The notes beneath the pieces are model-generated. The model did not search any database, had not been told where the DNA came from, and saw only the letters and a program-made list of their open reading frames with translations. From the NCBI RefSeq assembly GCF_020297055.1, contig NZ_JAIXCQ010000001.1:192128-256127 (forward strand): a stretch of DNA of 64,000 bases, in the 5' to 3' direction. Position numbers and translations under genes: made by a program. Source of the DNA: Isoptericola luteus (GTDB taxonomy: Bacteria; Actinomycetota; Actinomycetes; Actinomycetales; Cellulomonadaceae). Below are positions 16,157 to 25,096 of this stretch, in pieces. How positions within the stretch are numbered: position 1 is the first letter of the stretch; every line of letters begins with the position of its first letter.

Positions 16157-17320
16157 GTGCCGAACACCCAGCCCGGCGAGATCACCGGCGAGCCCGAGGT
16201 CGCGCTCGCCGACGTCACCCCCCTCGTCCAGCTCGTCTCGCCCACCGGCGAGCGTGTCGTCGAACCCGACAACGCGACCTACCGATCGCGTGTCGACCAC
16301 CTCACCTCCGAGGACCTGCGCGCCCTGTACCGCGACATGGTGCTGACGCGACGGTTCGACGACGAGGCCACGGCCCTGCAGCGGCAGGGCGAGCTCGCGC
16401 TGTACGCGCAGGGCCGTGGCCAGGAGGCAGCCCAGGTCGGCTCCGCGTCCGCGCTGGCTCCCCAGGACTACGTGTTCCCCTCCTACCGTGAGCACGGCGT
16501 GCTGCACGTGCGCGGCGTCGACCCGGTCGACCGCCTGCGCCTCTACCGCGGCGAGGACCACGGCGGCTGGGACACGGCGGCGTTCAACGTGCACCTGTAC
16601 ACGCTGGTCATCGGCTCCCACGTGCTCCACGCGACGGGGTACGCGATGGGCGTCCAGCGCGACGGTGCCGTCGGCACCGGTGACCCCGCCCGCGACACCG
16701 CCGTCGTCACGTACTTCGGCGACGGCGCCACCAGCCAGGGCGACGTCAGCGAGGGCCTCGTCTTCGCGGCCGTGAACAACTCCCCGGTCGTGTTCTTCTG
16801 CCAGAACAACCAGTGGGCGATCTCCGAGCCCACCTCCCGTCAGACCCGGGTGCCGCTGTACCGGCGCGGTGAGGGCTTCGGCATCCCCAGCGTCCGCGTG
16901 GACGGCAACGACGTGCTCGCCTGCTACGCCGTCACCGCCGAGGCGCTCGAGCGTGCACACTCCGGTGGCGGCCCCACGTTCATCGAGGCGTACACCTACC
17001 GGATGGGCGCGCACACCACCTCGGACGACCCGACCCGTTACCGGGACCGGGCCGAGGAGGAGTACTGGCGCCAGCGCGACCCGATCGACCGGCTCGAGGC
17101 GCTGCTGCGGGCGGAGGGTGCGTGGGACGACGCCTGGGCGGCGGCCGTCGACGCCGACGCCGACGCCCTCGGCGAGCGGCTGCGCACCGAGGTGCGCGAG
17201 CTCGGCGCCCCGCCGACGACCACCATGTTCGAGCACGTGTACGCCACCGAGCACGCGCAGGTCACCACCGAGCGCGCGTGGTTCGAGGAGTACGAGGCAG
17301 AGACGGAGGCCTCCCGATGA
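16157..17320 (+). CDS. 2-oxoacid dehydrogenase E1 component, alpha subunit
   Basis: A 387-residue ThDP-dependent E1alpha subunit. The ThDP-binding motif GDGATSQGDVSEGL is intact, as is VVFFCQNNQWAIS. The phosphorylation-loop region (EAYTYRMGAHTTSDDPTRYR) is present. It decarboxylates a 2-oxoacid and passes the acyl group to the lipoyl arm of E2. The E1alpha-E1beta-E2 set could be branched-chain 2-oxoacid dehydrogenase (BkdABC) or pyruvate dehydrogenase; most actinobacteria use a single-chain AceE for pyruvate, so the branched-chain role is favoured. GTG 16157 has AAGGAG 7 bases upstream. Its stop overlaps the E1beta start. Confidence 0.9.
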   Translation: MPNTQPGEITGEPEVALADVTPLVQLVSPTGERVVEPDNATYRSRVDHLTSEDLRALYRDMVLTRRFDDEATALQRQGELALYAQGRGQEAAQVGSASALAPQDYVFPSYREHGVLHVRGVDPVDRLRLYRGEDHGGWDTAAFNVHLYTLVIGSHVLHATGYAMGVQRDGAVGTGDPARDTAVVTYFGDGATSQGDVSEGLVFAAVNNSPVVFFCQNNQWAISEPTSRQTRVPLYRRGEGFGIPSVRVDGNDVLACYAVTAEALERAHSGGGPTFIEAYTYRMGAHTTSDDPTRYRDRAEEEYWRQRDPIDRLEALLRAEGAWDDAWAAAVDADADALGERLRTEVRELGAPPTTTMFEHVYATEHAQVTTERAWFEEYEAETEASR

Positions 17321-18318
17321 GCGAGACCCTGACTTTCGCGCGTGCCATCACCGAGGGCCTGCGGTCGTCGCTCGAGAGCGACGAGAAGGTCCTCGTCATG
17401 GGCGAGGACGTCGGACGCCTCGGTGGGGTCTTCCGCGTCACCGACGGGCTGCAGAAGGACTTCGGCGCCGACCGCGTCGTCGACACCCCGCTGGCGGAGT
17501 CCGGCATCGTCGGTACGGCGATCGGCCTGGCGCTGCGCGGCTACCGCCCGGTCTGCGAGATCCAGTTCGACGGTTTCGTCTTCCCCGCGTACGACCAGAT
17601 CACCACCCAGCTCGCCAAGATGCACTACCGGTCCCGCGGACGCCTGCAGGTGCCCGTGGTCATCCGCATCCCGTACGGCGGGGGCATCGGCGCCGTCGAG
17701 CACCACTCGGAGAGCCCGGAGGCGCTGTTCGCGCACACCCCGGGGCTGCGCGTCGTCTCGCCGTCGACCCCCCAGGACGCGTACGACATGATCCGCGCGG
17801 CCGTCGCCTCCCCGGACCCGGTGCTGTTCTTCGAGCCCAAGGGTCGCTACTGGACCAAGGGCGACGTCACCACGAGCGACTACCCGACGACGTCGGCCGC
17901 GGGCGCCGCGGACGTGCTGAACCGGGCGCGTGTCGCCCGGGCAGGCACCGACGTCACCCTCGTCGCGTACGGGCCGACCGTCACCACCGCGCTGAAGGCC
18001 GCCGACGCGCTGGCCGCGGAGGGCACCAGCGCCGAGGTGATCGACCTGCGCTCCGTCTCCCCGCTCGACGTGCCCGCCGTCGCCCGCTCCGTGGAGCGCA
18101 CGGGCCGCTGCGTCGTCGTGCACGAGGCGCCGTCGTTCCTGGGCGCAGGCGCCGAGGTGGCTGCGCGCATCAGCGAGGAGTGCTTCTACGCGCTGGAGGC
18201 GCCGGTGCTGCGGGTGGGCGGTTTCCACGCGCCGTACCCCGTGGCCAAGCTCGAGCACGAGTACCTGCCGAGCGTCGACCGCGTCGTGGACGCCGTCGAC
18301 CGCGCCCTGGCCTTCTGA
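17317..18318 (+). CDS. 2-oxoacid dehydrogenase E1 component, beta subunit
   Basis: A 333-residue E1beta subunit. Signatures are KVLVMGEDVGRLGGVFRVTDGL, DTPLAESGIVGTAIGLALRG, CEIQFDGFVFPAYDQI and PYGGGIGAVEHHSESPE. Its transketolase-like pyrimidine domain and C-terminal domain complete the E1 heterotetramer with the upstream alpha subunit. ATG 17317 overlaps the alpha stop (ATGA), so translation is coupled. An internal GTG-started frame further upstream belongs to the alpha-chain region and is not used. Confidence 0.92.
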   Translation: MSETLTFARAITEGLRSSLESDEKVLVMGEDVGRLGGVFRVTDGLQKDFGADRVVDTPLAESGIVGTAIGLALRGYRPVCEIQFDGFVFPAYDQITTQLAKMHYRSRGRLQVPVVIRIPYGGGIGAVEHHSESPEALFAHTPGLRVVSPSTPQDAYDMIRAAVASPDPVLFFEPKGRYWTKGDVTTSDYPTTSAAGAADVLNRARVARAGTDVTLVAYGPTVTTALKAADALAAEGTSAEVIDLRSVSPLDVPAVARSVERTGRCVVVHEAPSFLGAGAEVAARISEECFYALEAPVLRVGGFHAPYPVAKLEHEYLPSVDRVVDAVDRALAF

Positions 18319-18337
18319 GCACGACCGGAGGAGAACG

Positions 18338-19840
18338 ATGAGCACGCAGCGCTTCCCCCTGCCGGACGTCGGCGAGGGCCTGACCGAGGCCGAGATCGTC
18401 GAGTGGCGCGTCGCCGTCGGCGACACGGTGACCGTCAACCAGGTGGTCGTGGAGATCGAGAGCGCGAAGTCGCTCGTCGAGCTGCCGTCGCCGTGGGCCG
18501 GCACCGTCACCGCGCTGCTGGTCGAGGAGGGCACCACCGTCGACGTCGGCACGGCGATCATCGAGATCACCACCGACGCCGACGTGCCCGGCTCCGTCCG
18601 GCCGGTCGACGACGGCTCGCCGGCCGCTGTCGGCTCGGCGGCCGACGACGGCGGCGCTTCCGGCGAGGGCTCCGGCTCCGTGCTGGTCGGCTACGGCACG
18701 GGCGACGGCGCGGGGTCAGGTCGTCGGCGTCGCCGCCGTCCCGGCGCTGCCCCCGTCGTGCCGGCCGCCGCCCCTGCCGTCCCTGCTCCTTCCGCCGCCC
18801 CTCCGGCGGCCGCTGCGCGGCCGGTGGCGGCCGCACCGGCCCCCACCGCCGTGCCCGGACCTTCGATCGAGCGGGCGATGGCCAGCGTCCCGGCGGTGGC
18901 GGGCGCGTCGTCGTCGACCCCCAGCGCACAGCGTGCGCGGGTGCTGGCCAAGCCGCCGGTGCGCAAGCTCGCCAAGGACCTGGGGGTCGACCTCGCGTCC
19001 GTGCACCCCACCGGCCCGGGCGGGATCGTCACGCGAGAGGACGTCGCGGCGCACCACGAGTCCGCCGCGCCGAAGGCTCTCGCCACGTACCCCGACGACG
19101 ACCGGCCGTGGCTGGCGTCGGGCACGGTCAGCGCGAACGGCCGGCAGACCCGGGTACCCGTGAAGTCCGTGCGCAAGCGCACTGCCGAGGCGATGGTGGC
19201 CAGCGCGTTCACGGCCCCGCACGTCACGGTCTTCCAGACGATCGACGTCACCAAGACCATGAAGCTCGTCGCCCGCCTCAAGGAGGACCGGGACTTCGCG
19301 GACGTGCGCGTCACCCCGCTGCTCATCGCGGCGAAGGCCGTGCTGCTCGCCGTGAACAGGCACCCCGAGATCAACGCGAGCTGGGACGACGCGGCCCGCG
19401 AGATCGTCTACAAGCACTACGTGAACCTGGGGATCGCCGCGGCCACGCCGCGCGGCCTCGTCGTGCCGAACATCAAGGACGCGCACACGCTCGACCTGCT
19501 CGGGCTGGCGACGGCCATCGCGGGCCTGACGGCCACGGCGCGCGCGGGTCGCACGCAGCCCGCGGACATGGCGGACGGCTCGATCACCATCACGAACGTC
19601 GGCATCTTCGGCACGGACACCGGCACCCCGATCCTCAACCCCGGTGAGGCCGGCATCCTCGCGTTCGGCGCGATCCGCCGGCAGCCTTGGGTGCACAAGG
19701 GCAAGATCAAGGCCCGCTGGGTCACCCAGCTCGCGCTCTCCGTCGACCACCGGCTGGTCGACGGCGAGCTGGCCGCCCGCTACCTGGCCGACGTCGCCAA
19801 GGTCCTGGAGGACCCGGCGCGCGGGCTCGTCTGGGGCTGA
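18338..19840 (+). CDS. 2-oxoacid dehydrogenase E2 (dihydrolipoamide acyltransferase)
   Basis: A 500-residue E2 chain in standard order. An N-terminal lipoyl domain (1-80) has the lipoyl lysine in EIESAKSLVELP (Lys44). A Gly/Ser-, then Ala/Pro-rich flexible linker follows (about 85-195). The peripheral-subunit-binding domain is PPVRKLAKDLGVDL...GGIVTREDV (about 205-240), and the catalytic domain ends with SVDHRLVDGELAARYLADV. The His and Asp of DHRxxDG are intact. GAGGAGAACG before ATG 18338 is the ribosome-binding site, 19 bases after the E1beta stop. No E3 gene is nearby; a chromosomal lipoamide dehydrogenase must serve. Confidence 0.93.
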   Translation: MSTQRFPLPDVGEGLTEAEIVEWRVAVGDTVTVNQVVVEIESAKSLVELPSPWAGTVTALLVEEGTTVDVGTAIIEITTDADVPGSVRPVDDGSPAAVGSAADDGGASGEGSGSVLVGYGTGDGAGSGRRRRRRPGAAPVVPAAAPAVPAPSAAPPAAAARPVAAAPAPTAVPGPSIERAMASVPAVAGASSSTPSAQRARVLAKPPVRKLAKDLGVDLASVHPTGPGGIVTREDVAAHHESAAPKALATYPDDDRPWLASGTVSANGRQTRVPVKSVRKRTAEAMVASAFTAPHVTVFQTIDVTKTMKLVARLKEDRDFADVRVTPLLIAAKAVLLAVNRHPEINASWDDAAREIVYKHYVNLGIAAATPRGLVVPNIKDAHTLDLLGLATAIAGLTATARAGRTQPADMADGSITITNVGIFGTDTGTPILNPGEAGILAFGAIRRQPWVHKGKIKARWVTQLALSVDHRLVDGELAARYLADVAKVLEDPARGLVWG

Positions 19841-19851
19841 GGGCCGCCTGT

Positions 19852-19881
19852 CCCCGGGCCGCCTGTCGCCGCGGCCCGGGG
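19852..19881. terminator. Bidirectional hairpin between E2 and the DUF6223 gene
   Basis: CCCCGGGCCGC (19852-19862) pairs with GCGGCCCGGGG (19871-19881) around an 8-base loop. It lies in the 54-base gap between two convergent genes and can terminate from both sides, although no T-run is present. Confidence 0.5.
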
Positions 19882-19894
19882 GGCGTCCCGTGGG

Positions 19895-20269
19895 TCAGGG
19901 TGTCGTCGGGTCGCCCTGCGCGGGCCTGCGTCCGAGGCGCCACGCCGTCCCGCCGAGCGCACAGGCGACGAGCCCGAGCCCGGTGGCGATCCACGCGGCG
20001 ACCATGCCGTTCCCCGTGCCGGGGCCTCCGCCCGCCGTGGCCCAGAGGATCGACCCCATGACGGTGGTCGCCGCGCCGAACACGGTCGCGCCGGCTGCGA
20101 GCCGCGGGCTCGAGCCAGGGCGACGGGCCCGGGACACGGCGGCCAGGCTCACGCCGAGCGCTCCCGCGGCGAGCAGCGCGGCCGCGGTGGGCAGGAGGCG
20201 GCCGGACGTCAGGCCGTAGACGGGTTCCTGGGAGGACATGGCCTCCCACAGCACCTCGGTGACAGTCAT
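19895..20269 (-). CDS. DUF6223-type membrane protein
   Basis: This 124-residue protein has three hydrophobic helices. The YGLTSGRLLPTAAALLAAGALG start and ATAGGGPGTGNGMVAAWIATGLG are the conserved pieces of the DUF6223 family, whose function is unknown. ATG at 20269 has GGAG upstream (GAGAGGAGCACGTC). It is convergent with the E2 gene and divergent from the histidine kinase gene. Confidence 0.75.
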   Translation of the reverse strand: MTVTEVLWEAMSSQEPVYGLTSGRLLPTAAALLAAGALGVSLAAVSRARRPGSSPRLAAGATVFGAATTVMGSILWATAGGGPGTGNGMVAAWIATGLGLVACALGGTAWRLGRRPAQGDPTTP

Positions 20270-20468
20270 GACGTGCTCCTCTCGAAGGGTTCCAGGACTT
20301 CATCGTCTCCGGAGGCAGGGGGCCGTGTCGTCGGCCGGAGGTGGGCACTTCGGCCTTCTGCCGGCGCCGTACCGGTGGTCGCGCACGCGGCAGGGCCGAC
20401 AGGTCCTGCTGCACGCGCAGCAGGCGTGCCTGCTCCGCGGGGACGACGACCGGCCGGCGGTGCCTGGC

Positions 20469-20481
20469 TAGGGTGACGACG
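20469..20481 (+). promoter_or_regulatory. Probable -10 for a leaderless histidine-kinase transcript
   Basis: TAGGGT (20469-20474) lies 6 bases before the GTG at 20481, with no Shine-Dalgarno. The rest of the 20270-20480 gap shows no gene. Confidence 0.35.
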
Positions 20482-21641
20482 TGGCTGGTTCGAGATCAGG
20501 CAGGCGGCCGGGGCGCGCGGGGGTGGGACCGAGCCCGTGGGCCCCGGGCATCGTGGCCATGGTGATCGCTGCGGCCGCCGCCACGGTACAGGTGGGGACG
20601 GGCCTGGCCGGGACCGGTCCTCCCCCAGGGCCCGCAGGGGTGCTCGGGCTCGCAGCCCTGGCCGCCGGCGGACTGGCGCTGCTGTTCGCGCGTCCGTGGC
20701 CCGTGCCGACCCTCGTGGCCGTGGGCCTGTGCGGGCTGGCCCACCAGGGCGCGGGGCTCGACGTCCCGCTGGTCGCCTTCCTCGTCGCCGTGTACTACGC
20801 CGTGCGAGCCGGGAACCGTGCGGTGACGGCACTCGTCGCGGCCGGCATGATCGTGGCGCTGCCGCTCGTCGTTCTGGGCCGCGCGGGCGATCTCGGGAAC
20901 GCGGTGGCCCAGAGCAGGGACGCCCTGGAGCTGGCGTGGTTGGTGGCCGCCGCCGCGGCCGGGGAGGCGATCCGGCAGGCCGAGCGCCGCGCCGCGGAGG
21001 CAGAGCGGACGCGGGAGGAGACCGCCCGGCGGCGTGCGGACGACGAGAGACTCCGGATCGCGCGCGAGCTGCACGACTCCCTGACCCACCAGATCTCGAT
21101 CATCACGGTCCAGGCGGACGTCGCGGTGCACGGCGCGCGGCGCCGCGGCGAGCCGGTCGCCGCCTCACTGCTCGCGGTCCAGGAGGCAGGTCGCGAAGCG
21201 TCGCGGGAACTGCGTGCGACGCTGTCCGCGCTCCGTGACGATGCGACGGCCCCGCCCCGGGGGCTCGCCCAGCTGCCGGACCTCGTGGCCGGCGCGGGGG
21301 CGATGGGCCTGGACGCGTCCCTGGCGATCACCGGTGACGTGGGCGACCTGCCGGAGGCGGTCGGCCGGACCCTGTTCCGGGTGGTGCAGGAGGCGTTGAC
21401 GAACGTCGCGCGGCACGCCGGTGACGTCACCGTCCGGGTCATGGTGGAGCACGAGCCGGACAGGGTCTCCGTGCGCGTCGACGATGACGGTCCGGCTACC
21501 ACCGGTGACATCGCCCCGGGCAACGGGCTGGTGGGGATGCGCGAACGTGTGCACGCGCTCGGCGGGCGGTTCTGCGCCGGGCCGCGCACCGGAGGCGGAT
21601 ACACGGTCCGGGCGTGCATCCCGGTGCAGGAGCCCCGATGA
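20481..21641 (+). CDS. Sensor histidine kinase, NarX/DesK type
   Basis: A 386-residue kinase. The N-terminal 160 residues hold about five membrane helices with little extracytoplasmic loop, so it probably senses within the membrane. A coiled-coil linker (AERRAAEAERTREETARRRADDER) leads to the HisKA_3 domain with phospho-acceptor His198 (RIARELHDSLTHQ). The HATPase domain has FRVVQEALTNVARHA (N-box) and GNGLVGMRERVHALGG (G-box). Its stop overlaps the start of the response regulator, forming a classical pair. The stimulus is unknown; neighbours do not point to one. Confidence 0.92.
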   Translation: MAGSRSGRRPGRAGVGPSPWAPGIVAMVIAAAAATVQVGTGLAGTGPPPGPAGVLGLAALAAGGLALLFARPWPVPTLVAVGLCGLAHQGAGLDVPLVAFLVAVYYAVRAGNRAVTALVAAGMIVALPLVVLGRAGDLGNAVAQSRDALELAWLVAAAAAGEAIRQAERRAAEAERTREETARRRADDERLRIARELHDSLTHQISIITVQADVAVHGARRRGEPVAASLLAVQEAGREASRELRATLSALRDDATAPPRGLAQLPDLVAGAGAMGLDASLAITGDVGDLPEAVGRTLFRVVQEALTNVARHAGDVTVRVMVEHEPDRVSVRVDDDGPATTGDIAPGNGLVGMRERVHALGGRFCAGPRTGGGYTVRACIPVQEPR

Positions 21642-22303
21642 TCCGGGTTCTGCTCGTCGACGACCAGCCCTTGCTGCGCAGCGGCTTCCGCGCGCTGCTG
21701 GAGCTCGAGGACGACATCGTCGTGGTCGCGGAGGCGGGTGACGGCGCGCACGGGGTACGGCTGGCCGGCGAGCTGCGGCCGGACGTCGTGCTCATGGACG
21801 TGCGCATGCCGGGCGTTGACGGCATCGACGCCACCCGCCGGATCGCCGCAGACCCCGAGCTGTCCGGTGTGCACGTCGTCGTGCTCACCAACTACGGGCT
21901 GGAGGAGTACGTCTACGAGGCGCTGCGGGCCGGAGCGGCAGGATTCCTCGTGAAGGACGTGCAGCCCGAGGACCTCGTGCACGCCGTGCACGTCGCGGCC
22001 CGGGGCGACGCGCTCCTCGCGCCCACGGTCACCCGGACGCTCATCGAGCACTTCGTGTCCCGGCCGCCGGTGCCCAGCGACCCGTCCGTCCTCGGCCGGC
22101 TCACCGGGCGCGAGCGCGAAGCGGTGGTCCTCGTGTCGCGGGGACTCACGAACGACGAGGTCGCCGCGCGCATGGTGATCACGTCACTCACGGCCAAGAC
22201 GCACGTCAACCGGGCGATGAACAAGCTCGGCGCCCGCGACCGGGCACAGCTCGTGGTCATGGCCTACGAGTCGGGGCTGGTCGCGCCGGGTCAGTACAGC
22301 TAG
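21638..22303 (+). CDS. Response regulator, NarL/FixJ family (LuxR DNA-binding)
   Basis: A 221-residue two-domain regulator. The receiver domain (1-125) has Asp54 (VLMDVRMPGVDG) as phosphorylation site, acidic DDQ at 9-11 and Lys in AAGFLVKDVQPEDL. The LuxR-type helix-turn-helix (about 155-215) carries LTGREREAVVLVSRGLTNDEVA and NKLGARDRAQLVV. ATG 21638 overlaps the kinase stop, so both are made from one mRNA. Target genes are not visible in the window. Confidence 0.93.
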   Translation: MIRVLLVDDQPLLRSGFRALLELEDDIVVVAEAGDGAHGVRLAGELRPDVVLMDVRMPGVDGIDATRRIAADPELSGVHVVVLTNYGLEEYVYEALRAGAAGFLVKDVQPEDLVHAVHVAARGDALLAPTVTRTLIEHFVSRPPVPSDPSVLGRLTGREREAVVLVSRGLTNDEVAARMVITSLTAKTHVNRAMNKLGARDRAQLVVMAYESGLVAPGQYS

Positions 22304-22376
22304 CCCGCGACGCCGCCTGCCCAGGGCGCGAGCTCCCGGGGCGCGGCGACGAGGCCGGGGCGCTCCTCGAGCGGCG

Positions 22377-23519
22377 TCAGAGCGTGGCGCCCAGCTTGAA
22401 ACCCTTCTCCGTGTCGCCCTTGCGGGTGTAGGAGAAGCCGTCGGCGCCGACGGTCACCTCCATCTCGGAGTCGTCGGTGCGGGCGACGACGGGCTGCGGG
22501 TTGCCGTCGAGGTCCAGCACGAGCGACGCCTCGGTGTACCAGCTCGGCACCACGGGGTTGCCCCACCAGTCGCGGCGCTGGTTGTCGTGCACGTCCCACG
22601 TGACCACCGGGTTGTCGGGGTCGCCGGTGTAGTAGTCCTGCGTGTAGATCTCGACGCGGTGCCCGTCCGGGTCGCGCAGGTACAGGTAGAACGCGTTCGA
22701 CACGCCGTGCCGGCCGGGCCCGCGCTCGATGGCGTCGGACCTCCGCAGCGCGCCGAGCCGGTCGCAGATCGCGAGGATGTTGTGCTTCTCGTGGGTCGCG
22801 AAGGCCACGTGGTGCATGCGCGGGCCGTCGCCCCCGGTCATGGCGGTGTCGTGCACCGTGGGCTTGCGGCGCATCCACGCGGCGTACACCGTGCCCTGCT
22901 CGTCCTGGATGTCCTCGGTCACGCGGAAGCCCAGGTCCTGCATGAACTTCACGGCGCGCGGCACGTCGGGCGTGACCTGGTTGAAGTGGTCCAGGCGCAC
23001 GAGCTCGCCGGGCGTGTGCAGGTCGTAGCGCCACGACAGCCGCTCGACGTGGTCGGCCTGGTAGAAGAACTCGTACGGGAACCCGAGCGGGTCGACGACG
23101 CGCACGGAGTCCCCGATGCCGCGGGTGAACCCGTCGGGGGCGCGGCGCACCTCGCAGCCCAGCTCGGTGTAGAAGGCGACGGCCCGGTCGAGGTCCTCCG
23201 GCGTCCGCACGCGGTAGGAGAACGCGGCGACGGCGGCGGCCTCGCCCCGGCGCAGCACCAGGTTGTGGTGAATGAACTCCTCGGTCGAGCGCAGGTACAC
23301 GCTCTGCTCGTCCTCCTCGGTGACGTACAGACCGAGCACGTCGACGTAGAAGGCGCGGGAGGCCGCGAGGTCCGTGACCACGAGCTCCATGTAGGCGCAG
23401 CGCAGGATGTCGGGCGCCGGGGAGGCCGGGGTGGGCGTGGGGTTGCTGCAGCTGATGGGCGCCTCCTGGGACACGTAGAAACCCGAGGAGGTGAGCGTCA
23501 TGTCTTTGCGGTCGGTCAT
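22377..23519 (-). CDS. hpaD: 3,4-Dihydroxyphenylacetate 2,3-dioxygenase (type I extradiol)
   Basis: A 380-residue vicinal-oxygen-chelate dioxygenase with duplicated betaalphabeta modules. The metal ligands of the homoprotocatechuate dioxygenase family are in place: His178 (VRLDHFNQVTPD), the His pair 236-237 (PRMHHVAFATHE) and Glu290 (HRVEIYTQDYY). It opens the ring of homoprotocatechuate between C2 and C3 with Fe(II) or Mn(II). ATG 23519 follows AAGGACG. It is the last gene of a GntR-HpaE-HpaD operon on the minus strand. The first 40 residues are a long, less conserved lead. The C-terminal 70 residues are well conserved in actinobacterial HPCD. Confidence 0.92.
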   Translation of the reverse strand: MTDRKDMTLTSSGFYVSQEAPISCSNPTPTPASPAPDILRCAYMELVVTDLAASRAFYVDVLGLYVTEEDEQSVYLRSTEEFIHHNLVLRRGEAAAVAAFSYRVRTPEDLDRAVAFYTELGCEVRRAPDGFTRGIGDSVRVVDPLGFPYEFFYQADHVERLSWRYDLHTPGELVRLDHFNQVTPDVPRAVKFMQDLGFRVTEDIQDEQGTVYAAWMRRKPTVHDTAMTGGDGPRMHHVAFATHEKHNILAICDRLGALRRSDAIERGPGRHGVSNAFYLYLRDPDGHRVEIYTQDYYTGDPDNPVVTWDVHDNQRRDWWGNPVVPSWYTEASLVLDLDGNPQPVVARTDDSEMEVTVGADGFSYTRKGDTEKGFKLGATL

Positions 23520-23563
23520 GTCAGCGTCCTTGCTGGTCTGCGGCGCGTGGTGCGCGGGGTGGG

Positions 23564-25096
23564 TCAGTGCTTGCCGAAGGTCGGGTTGTGGACCTTGCCG
23601 AGCGTGATGTGCACGGCCTGGGAGTCGGTGTAGAAGTCGATCGACCGGTACCCGCCCTCGTGGCCGAGGCCGGAAGCCTTGACACCCCCGAACGGGGTCC
23701 GCAGGTCGCGCACGTTGTTCGAGTTCAGCCAGACCATCCCGGCCTCGACGGCCTGGGAGAAGTTGTGTGCGCGCTTGAGGTCGTTGGTCCAGACGTAGGC
23801 CGCCAGCCCGTACCGGGTGCCGTTGGCGAGCTCGAGCGCCTCGGCCTCGGTGTCGAACGGTGTGATCGCCACGACCGGGCCGAAGATCTCCTCGGTGAAG
23901 ATCCGCGCGTCGGGGGCGACGTCGGCGAACACGGTCGGGGCCACGAAGTTGCCGAAGTCGAAGCCCTCGGGTCGGCCGCCGCCCGCGACGAGCCGGCCCT
24001 CGGTCTTGCCGAGCTCGACGTAGCCCATGACCTTCTCGTAGTGCTCCGGGTGCACGAGCGCACCCACCTCGGTCTCGGGGTCGTGCGGGTAGCCGACGCG
24101 CACGCGTGCGGCCTGGGCGGCGTAGCGCTCCACGAACTCGTCGTAGACCGGCCGCTCGACGAGGATCCGTGAGCCGGCGGTGCAGCGCTCGCCGTTGAGG
24201 GAGAACACGCCGAAGATCGTCGCGTCGATCGCGGCGTCGAGGTCGGCGTCGGCGAAGACGACGGCGGGCGACTTGCCGCCCAGCTCCATCGACAGGCCCT
24301 TGAGGTACGGGGCGGCGTTGCCGAAGATGAGCTGGCCGGTGCTGCTCTCGCCGGTGAACGAGATGAGCGGCACGTCGGGGTGCTTCACCAGCGCGTCGCC
24401 CGCCTCCTCGCCGAGCCCGTTGACGAGGTTGAACACGCCGGCGGGCAGCCCCGCCTCCTCGAAGATGCCGGCCCACAGGGAGGCGGACAGCGGCGTGAAC
24501 TCGGCGGGCTTGAGCACCACCGTGTTGCCGGTCGCGATGGCGGGCGCGAGCTTCCACGACTCCAGCATGAACGGCGTGTTCCACGGCGTGATGAGGCCGG
24601 CGACGCCGATCGGCTTGCGGTTGACGTAGTTGATCTGGCGCCCGGGCACCTTGTACGTGTCGTCGGCCTGCGCCACGATCAGGTCCGCGAAGAACCGGAA
24701 GTTCTCGGCGGCGCGGCGCGCCTGCCCGAGCGCCTGGGTGATCGGCAGGCCGGAGTCGAAGCTCTCCAGCTCGGCGAGTCGGTCGCCCCGCGACTCGACG
24801 ATGTCGGCGATCTTGTGCAGCACGCGCGAGCGTTCGCGCGGCAGCATGCGCGGCCACGGGCCGTCGGTGAACGCGCGCCGGGCGGCGGCGACGGCGGCGT
24901 CCACGTCCCCCTGCTGGCCTGCGGCGGCCTGCACGTACGTCTCGTTGGAGACCGGGTCGAGCACGTCGAACGTCTCGCCGCCGAGGGAGTCCACGAGCTG
25001 CCCGTCGATGTAGTGCTGGATGGTGGCGGGCAGGTCGGCCGGGCGGTGCCCGGCCTGGTCGTGCCGGGCGTTCGGCCGGGGGTGCTGGTCGGACAT
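23564..25096 (-). CDS. hpaE: 5-Carboxymethyl-2-hydroxymuconate semialdehyde dehydrogenase
   Basis: A 510-residue NAD-dependent aldehyde dehydrogenase. The catalytic glutamate is Glu271 (MELGGKSPAVV), the nucleophile Cys305 (NGERCTAGSR), and the NAD site GNTVVLKPAEFTP. This family oxidises the ring-cleavage semialdehyde made by HpaD to 5-carboxymethyl-2-hydroxymuconate. ATG 25096 shares one base with the stop of the GntR gene (TGATG), and AAGGAG lies just upstream, so it is coupled to the regulator. It is followed after 44 bases by HpaD. Confidence 0.9.
   Translation of the reverse strand: MSDQHPRPNARHDQAGHRPADLPATIQHYIDGQLVDSLGGETFDVLDPVSNETYVQAAAGQQGDVDAAVAAARRAFTDGPWPRMLPRERSRVLHKIADIVESRGDRLAELESFDSGLPITQALGQARRAAENFRFFADLIVAQADDTYKVPGRQINYVNRKPIGVAGLITPWNTPFMLESWKLAPAIATGNTVVLKPAEFTPLSASLWAGIFEEAGLPAGVFNLVNGLGEEAGDALVKHPDVPLISFTGESSTGQLIFGNAAPYLKGLSMELGGKSPAVVFADADLDAAIDATIFGVFSLNGERCTAGSRILVERPVYDEFVERYAAQAARVRVGYPHDPETEVGALVHPEHYEKVMGYVELGKTEGRLVAGGGRPEGFDFGNFVAPTVFADVAPDARIFTEEIFGPVVAITPFDTEAEALELANGTRYGLAAYVWTNDLKRAHNFSQAVEAGMVWLNSNNVRDLRTPFGGVKASGLGHEGGYRSIDFYTDSQAVHITLGKVHNPTFGKH

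Noticed and set aside
20273-20476. 67-residue plus-strand frame before the histidine kinase
   Set aside because: Low-complexity Ala/Arg/Gly sequence; more likely the promoter region of the kinase gene.
23520-24857. Upstream extension of the HpaD frame
   Set aside because: The residues are Arg-rich shadow of the HpaE gene; the true start at 23519 has a ribosome-binding site.
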